Positions 13,733 through 17,003 of a stretch of 17,003 bases of DNA are shown one piece after another; the stretch's first letter is position 1, and the number at the start of each line of letters is the position of its first letter. Location: positions 12,476 to 29,478 of the forward strand of contig PKWR01000105.1 in the NCBI GenBank assembly GCA_003133285.1, written 5' to 3'. This stretch comes from Coriobacteriia bacterium. GTDB taxonomy: Bacteria > Actinomycetota > Coriobacteriia > Anaerosomatales > PALSA-660. The notes under the pieces were generated by a model, which searched no databases, had not been told where the DNA came from, and was given only the letters and a program-made list of their open reading frames with translations. The position numbers and the translations under genes were made by a program.

Positions 13733-14104
13733 GCGTGCATCCGGGGGGCGCGGACTTCTACGCTTGCTCTCCGTACAAGTTGTGCGGACCGCACTGCGGC
13801 GTGCTGGTCGCGTCCCCCGCTCTCGTCGAGACGCTGGATCCCGACAAGCTGCTGCCGTCGGTGAGTACCGTGCCCGAACGTTTCGGGCTCGGCACCCCCG
13901 CGTTCGAGCTGATGGCGGGCACGACTGCGGCCGCGGACTTCCTGGCAAGCGTCGGCGGCTCCTCGTCATCATCTCGCCGGGTGCGGCTGGGAGTCTCAAT
14001 GGCTCGGCCTCGGCGACACGGGCGGCACCCGGATCGGGCTCGCGCCGTACAGCAGCGCTGCCGACGCCGACCGCCTCCTCGCGGCTCTGGCCGTCATCGT
14101 CTGA
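13733..14104 (+). pseudogene. Decayed PLP-dependent cysteine desulfurase-like aminotransferase (class V)
   Basis: Two pieces of one gene survive in different frames. Piece one (frame of 13711, about 13733-13960) reads HPGGADFYACSPYKLCGPHC, with the PLP-lysine region at SPYK, then ETLDPDKLLPS, VPERFGLGTPAFELMAG and TTAAADFLASVG. Piece two (another frame, about 13994-14104) reads WLGLGDTGGTRIGLAPYSSA then DADRLLAALAVIV and a stop at 14102-14104, matching the family C-terminus. The first half of the enzyme and the roughly 100-residue segment between the pieces are missing. The intact family is about 400 aa. The remnant starts right at the Fic promoter, so loss of its 5' half may have accompanied arrival of fic. 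Confidence 0.7.
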
Positions 14105-14128
14105 CCGCCGCTCGCTAGCCGCCCTCGC

Positions 14129-15028
14129 GTGCAGTCTTGGCCCAAAACGGGCAGGAAGAAACAGCCAGGCTTCTACCTCCAGGTGCCCGAGGGGGCGATC
14201 CACACGCCGCAGGTGGTGACCGACAGTACATGTGACCTTCCGAAGCCGCTGCTCGACCGGTGGGGCATCACGGTCGTCCCCATGATGATCGACATCGGCG
14301 GCGAGGTCCTCCGCGAGGGCTTGGACATCACGCAGCGCGAGCTGTACGAGTGGATGGCCCGAACCGGCGAGTTGCCGAAGACGTCGCAGCCCTCGCCGTC
14401 CGCCTTCGAGGCGGCGTTCTCGGTGCCGGCCGCGGACGGTCCGCTGTTGTGCCTCACGCTCTCCTCGAAGCTGAGCGGGACCTACCAGGCCGCCTGTCTC
14501 GCGCGGGACCTGACCGGGGCGGACGTGACCGTCTTCGACACCCTGACCACCTCGCTCGGCCTCGGTCTGCACGTCGTCAGGGCGTGCGAGCTGCTCGGCT
14601 CCGGGCACAGCATCGGCGAGACGGTCGCGGAGCTGACCCGGTACCGCGGTGAGATGAAGACCCTCGTCCTGCTCAACACCCTCGAGAACATCGTGAAGGG
14701 CGGGCGGCTCAGCAGGTTCCAGGGTACGCTCTCCAGCGCCCTCGACATCCGGGTGCTGCTGAACGACGTGGAGGGAGAGGTCGTGCTGCTGGAGAAGGTG
14801 CACGGCCACAAGAAGCTCCTGCATCGGACCGTCGAGAGGATGGTCGCCAGGCGTCCCGACCTCTCCGACCGCGACGTCGGCATCACGCACTTCAACAACC
14901 CCGACGATGCGGAGTGGCTGGTCCAAGCGATCGGCGAGGCGTGCCATCCGCGCGGCTTCATCGTCAACGAGATGGGTCCCGCCATGGCGACCTACGCCGG
15001 CGAGGGCGGGCTCATCGTCTCCTCCTGA
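14129..15028 (+). CDS. DegV family fatty-acid-binding protein
   Basis: Up to 299 aa. DegV (FakB-type) proteins bind a fatty acid and can present it to a DhaK-like fatty-acid kinase. Landmarks, numbered from GTG 14129, are VVTDSTCDLP (29-38), the lipid-pocket TSQPSP (85-90), LSSKLSGTYQ (111-120), DTLTTSLGLG (137-146), NTLENIVKGGRLSRFQG, and the late segments DVGITHFNN and GEGGLIVSS. The start is uncertain: homologues begin just before VVTDST, so GTG 14213 would give a normal-length protein, but neither it, GTG 14183 nor GTG 14129 has a good ribosome binding site. No kinase partner gene is present in the window. It lies 24 bp after the aminotransferase remnant and is convergent with the UbiB-like gene. 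Confidence 0.88.
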   Translation: MQSWPKTGRKKQPGFYLQVPEGAIHTPQVVTDSTCDLPKPLLDRWGITVVPMMIDIGGEVLREGLDITQRELYEWMARTGELPKTSQPSPSAFEAAFSVPAADGPLLCLTLSSKLSGTYQAACLARDLTGADVTVFDTLTTSLGLGLHVVRACELLGSGHSIGETVAELTRYRGEMKTLVLLNTLENIVKGGRLSRFQGTLSSALDIRVLLNDVEGEVVLLEKVHGHKKLLHRTVERMVARRPDLSDRDVGITHFNNPDDAEWLVQAIGEACHPRGFIVNEMGPAMATYAGEGGLIVSS

Positions 15029-15070
15029 CGCGGCTGCCGAAGCCGAAGCGCCCCGTCCGCGAGCGGGCCT

Positions 15071-16765
15071 CTACCGCCGCCCGGGATGCCCGCCGCGCCC
15101 GCCGATCATCAGCCCGATCAGCGGCAGCACCGAGGCGCCCATCAGCACCTTCCCGAACAGCGGGTCGCCCCCGTAGAGGATCGCGCCCGCGATCAGCAGC
15201 GCCGCGAACACGAGCCCGCTGACGATGCGGCCCACCGACCGCTCGAGCCGACGGATCCGCAGGTCGAGCATCGGCGTCTGCACGCTGAACTCGCCGTGCT
15301 CCATCTGGGTGAGCACGCGGTCAGCGCGCGCCGGCAGCGCCACCACCGTCTTGAGGATCTTCGAGCCCTCCGACAGGATCGTGTCGACGGTCGACCCGCC
15401 CTCGTCGGAGATGAGCGACGTCGCGTAGGGCGCGATCGAGCTCCACAGGTTGAACTCCGCATCGAGCCCCGTGCACATCCCCGACAGGATCGCGATCGAC
15501 CGGCCCAGCAGGAGCAGGTTCTCGGGCAGCTGGAACGGGAGGTTGAGCATCAGCTCCTGGAACTGCAGGCCGAAGCTCATCATCTCCGAGTGATCGACAC
15601 TCTTCAGCTCGTCCATGCTCATGCCGCCGAAGCGGTCGAACACCGACATGCTCGCCAGCTCGATCAGCTTGAGGTCGGCGGTGGGCAGCAGCACGTCCAG
15701 CGTCTTGAAGGCGCGGACCAGCCGGGCGCCGTCCTGCGTCCCGACGGCGATGACGGCCTCGCGCAGCCCCTCTCGCAGGTTCTCCGGCACCCGTCCCACC
15801 ATGCCGAAGTCGATGAACGTCAGCTTCCAGTTGCGGTCGCCGTCGGCATCGACGCCTTCCAGCGGCGTGACGAACAGGTTGCCGGGGTGCGGGTCGGCGT
15901 GGAAGAAGCCGTCCTCGAAGATCTGCTTGAGGTAGGTGTCGGCGAGCGTGGCGGCCACGTCGGACCGCGCGATCCCGGCCTCGGTGATGGCGTCGTAGTC
16001 GCCGAGCTTGATGGCGGAGACGTCCTCGAGGGTCAGGACCCGCCTCGTGGTCAGCTCCCACACCACCCGCGGCACGCCCACGTACTCGTTGCCGGCAAAG
16101 TTAGCCGCGAACGTCTCCGCGTTGCTGCCTTCGGCCAGGTAGTCGATCTCCTCACGAGCGGTCGCGGCGAACTCGTCGATGAGAGCGTTGACGTCCGCGC
16201 GGTCGCGGACCGGCTTGTAGCGCTGCAGCCATCCGCCCACCCTGCGCATCGCGGCCAGGTCGATCTCGACCACCTGCTCGATGTGCGGGCGCTGGACCTT
16301 GACCACGACGTCGGCGAACCCGGCCTCGGCCGCGTCGGCCTCCCGCAGACACGCACGGTGCACCTGCCCGAGCGACGCCGCGGCGAGCGGGGTCTCCTCG
16401 AAGCTGGCGTAGTGCTCGGCGAGCGTGAGCGCGAGCTCGGACTCGGCCTGGATGCGGATCGCGCCAAAAGTCTCCGGCGGTACCTCGTCCTGGAGGCCGG
16501 CCAGCTCGTCGGTGATCTCGGGCGGCAGGACGTCCAGGCGCGCCGAAAGGAACTGGCCCACCTTGATCATGAGCCCGCCCATCTTGATGGCGAGCGCGCG
16601 GAACCGCACCGCGGTGGCGCGGTAGCGCTCGGAGCGATTCCGCGCCGCCATGCCACCGAGACCGAGCTTCGGCGCAACGATCTCCCAGAAGATGACGCCG
16701 AGGGTCACCCGGCCGAAGAAGAACACGATGCGCCAGTAGCGAGCGCGGAGTTGTGACGCCTTCAT
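15071..16765 (-). CDS. ABC1/UbiB/AarF-family atypical kinase-like protein
   Basis: A 564-aa member of the COQ8/UbiB family, atypical kinase/ATPases linked to quinone or lipid metabolism at the membrane. The family KxGQ motif is KVGQFLSAR (68-76). The Ala-rich nucleotide loop is AAASLGQVH (128-136), followed by K156 (VVKVQRP), E205/E206 (REEIDYLAEGSNA), the catalytic loop HADPHPGN (289-296) and D319-F-G. The C-terminus has two hydrophobic helices (VSGLVFAALLIAGAILYGG and VLMGASVLPLIGLMIGG) that would anchor it, then a short basic tail. ATG 16765 is preceded by GGAGG (16774-16770). No ubiquinone or menaquinone genes are nearby. It lies downstream of, and on the same strand as, a possible PadR-type regulator, with a hairpin between. 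Confidence 0.92.
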   Translation of the reverse strand: MKASQLRARYWRIVFFFGRVTLGVIFWEIVAPKLGLGGMAARNRSERYRATAVRFRALAIKMGGLMIKVGQFLSARLDVLPPEITDELAGLQDEVPPETFGAIRIQAESELALTLAEHYASFEETPLAAASLGQVHRACLREADAAEAGFADVVVKVQRPHIEQVVEIDLAAMRRVGGWLQRYKPVRDRADVNALIDEFAATAREEIDYLAEGSNAETFAANFAGNEYVGVPRVVWELTTRRVLTLEDVSAIKLGDYDAITEAGIARSDVAATLADTYLKQIFEDGFFHADPHPGNLFVTPLEGVDADGDRNWKLTFIDFGMVGRVPENLREGLREAVIAVGTQDGARLVRAFKTLDVLLPTADLKLIELASMSVFDRFGGMSMDELKSVDHSEMMSFGLQFQELMLNLPFQLPENLLLLGRSIAILSGMCTGLDAEFNLWSSIAPYATSLISDEGGSTVDTILSEGSKILKTVVALPARADRVLTQMEHGEFSVQTPMLDLRIRRLERSVGRIVSGLVFAALLIAGAILYGGDPLFGKVLMGASVLPLIGLMIGGRGGHPGRR

Positions 16766-16814
16766 CTGTCCTCCGGGGATCAGTGCGTTGCGGTTTGGTG
16801 CGGCGAGCAGGCGG

Positions 16815-16846
16815 CGGCCGCCGGCGGAAGGTCCCGCCGGCGGCCG
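16815..16846 (-). terminator. Strong GC-rich stem-loop after the regulator gene
   Basis: Arms GGCCGCCGGCGG (16816-16827) and CCGCCGGCGGCC (16834-16845) pair perfectly, with one extra C-G pair outside and a 6-nt loop. It lies 8 bp past the stop of the minus-strand gene entering from the right and 50 bp before the UbiB-like start. There is no T-run, so it may attenuate or stabilise RNA rather than terminate alone. Confidence 0.5.
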
Positions 16847-16853
16847 GGAGATC

Positions 16854-17003
16854 CTAGCCCTCGGCGAGGATCGTGTAGAGCTTCTTGCGGGTCTCGTCCA
16901 GGACCTCGAGGGCCTCTGCGATCTGAGCGGCCGAGCCGTTCTTGCCGATCTGGAAGACGGGGGCCATGAGCTTGCCGACCGACTCGCGGTAGTCCATGTT
17001 GCC
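16854..17003 (-). CDS. C-terminal 49 residues of a possible PadR-type regulator (cut by the window edge)
   Basis: The frame enters from the right edge and ends at TAG 16856-16854. The visible tail is GNMDYRESVGKLMAPVF, then QIGKNGSAAQIAEALEVL and DETRKKLYTILAEG. Strong G/C bias at third positions and an uninterrupted frame support real coding. The LDETRKKLYTILAEG ending resembles C-terminal helices of PadR-like and related actinobacterial winged-helix regulators, but the diagnostic N-terminal domain is outside the window, so the family is a guess. Confidence 0.4.
   Translation of the reverse strand, partial: GNMDYRESVGKLMAPVFQIGKNGSAAQIAEALEVLDETRKKLYTILAEG

Noticed and set aside
15086..16756. 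556-codon plus-strand open frame opposite the UbiB-like gene
   Set aside because: It is the antisense of a gene with all UbiB motifs intact; the antisense product is low-complexity Arg/His/Asp sequence, a known high-GC artefact.

Overview
The window comes from a high-GC bacterium. Strongly G/C-biased third codon positions, a leaderless-looking promoter, frequent GTG starts, and Fic, DegV and UbiB-type genes fit Actinomycetota or a similar high-GC lineage. No rRNA or housekeeping marker is present to fix the taxon. No tRNA, CRISPR array, transposase or integrase was seen.

Left part (1-3660) is a patchwork. A truncated remnant resembling an RNase H-like nuclease is followed by a two-gene minus-strand HTH-nucleotidyltransferase/HEPN module (toxin-antitoxin type), with a -35/-10 promoter and two 15-bp palindromes 21 bp apart. 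Then come an adenosine-specific kinase family gene (PF04008), a 56-aa two-helix membrane protein, a non-coding stretch with two perfect hairpins, and a cyclic-nucleotide-binding-domain gene broken by an in-frame TAG. A short minus-strand coding remnant abuts the next block.

The central part (3658-12368) is one metabolic divergon. On the minus strand a LacI-family regulator is translationally coupled (GTGA overlap) to an M20 metallopeptidase/deacylase. On the plus strand, after a promoter and a perfect 16-bp LacI-type palindrome, runs a seven-gene operon: sugar/nucleoside-type ABC binding lipoprotein, single-domain ATPase, permease, phosphotriesterase-family hydrolase, a GATase-like protein of the PF07090 type, nucleoside hydrolase and ribokinase-like PfkB kinase. 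Most junctions are 1-8 nt stop/start overlaps. Transporter, nucleoside hydrolase and ribokinase imply uptake of a riboside, splitting off its base and phosphorylation of the pentose. The M20 enzyme, PTE-like hydrolase and GATase-like protein suggest the riboside is decorated (acyl, amide, carbamoyl or ester) and must be trimmed. The substrate is not evident.

The right part (12458-17003) holds a minus-strand Fic protein with a strong promoter flanked by two copies of the palindrome TGATTAATCA, a decayed PLP cysteine desulfurase-like gene (fragments in two frames), a DegV-family lipid-binding protein, a convergent UbiB/ABC1-family kinase-like protein and, at the edge, the C-terminus of a possible PadR-type regulator followed by a strong hairpin. 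Gene remnants and toxin-type genes on both sides suggest that the catabolic divergon sits in a region of gene gain and loss.
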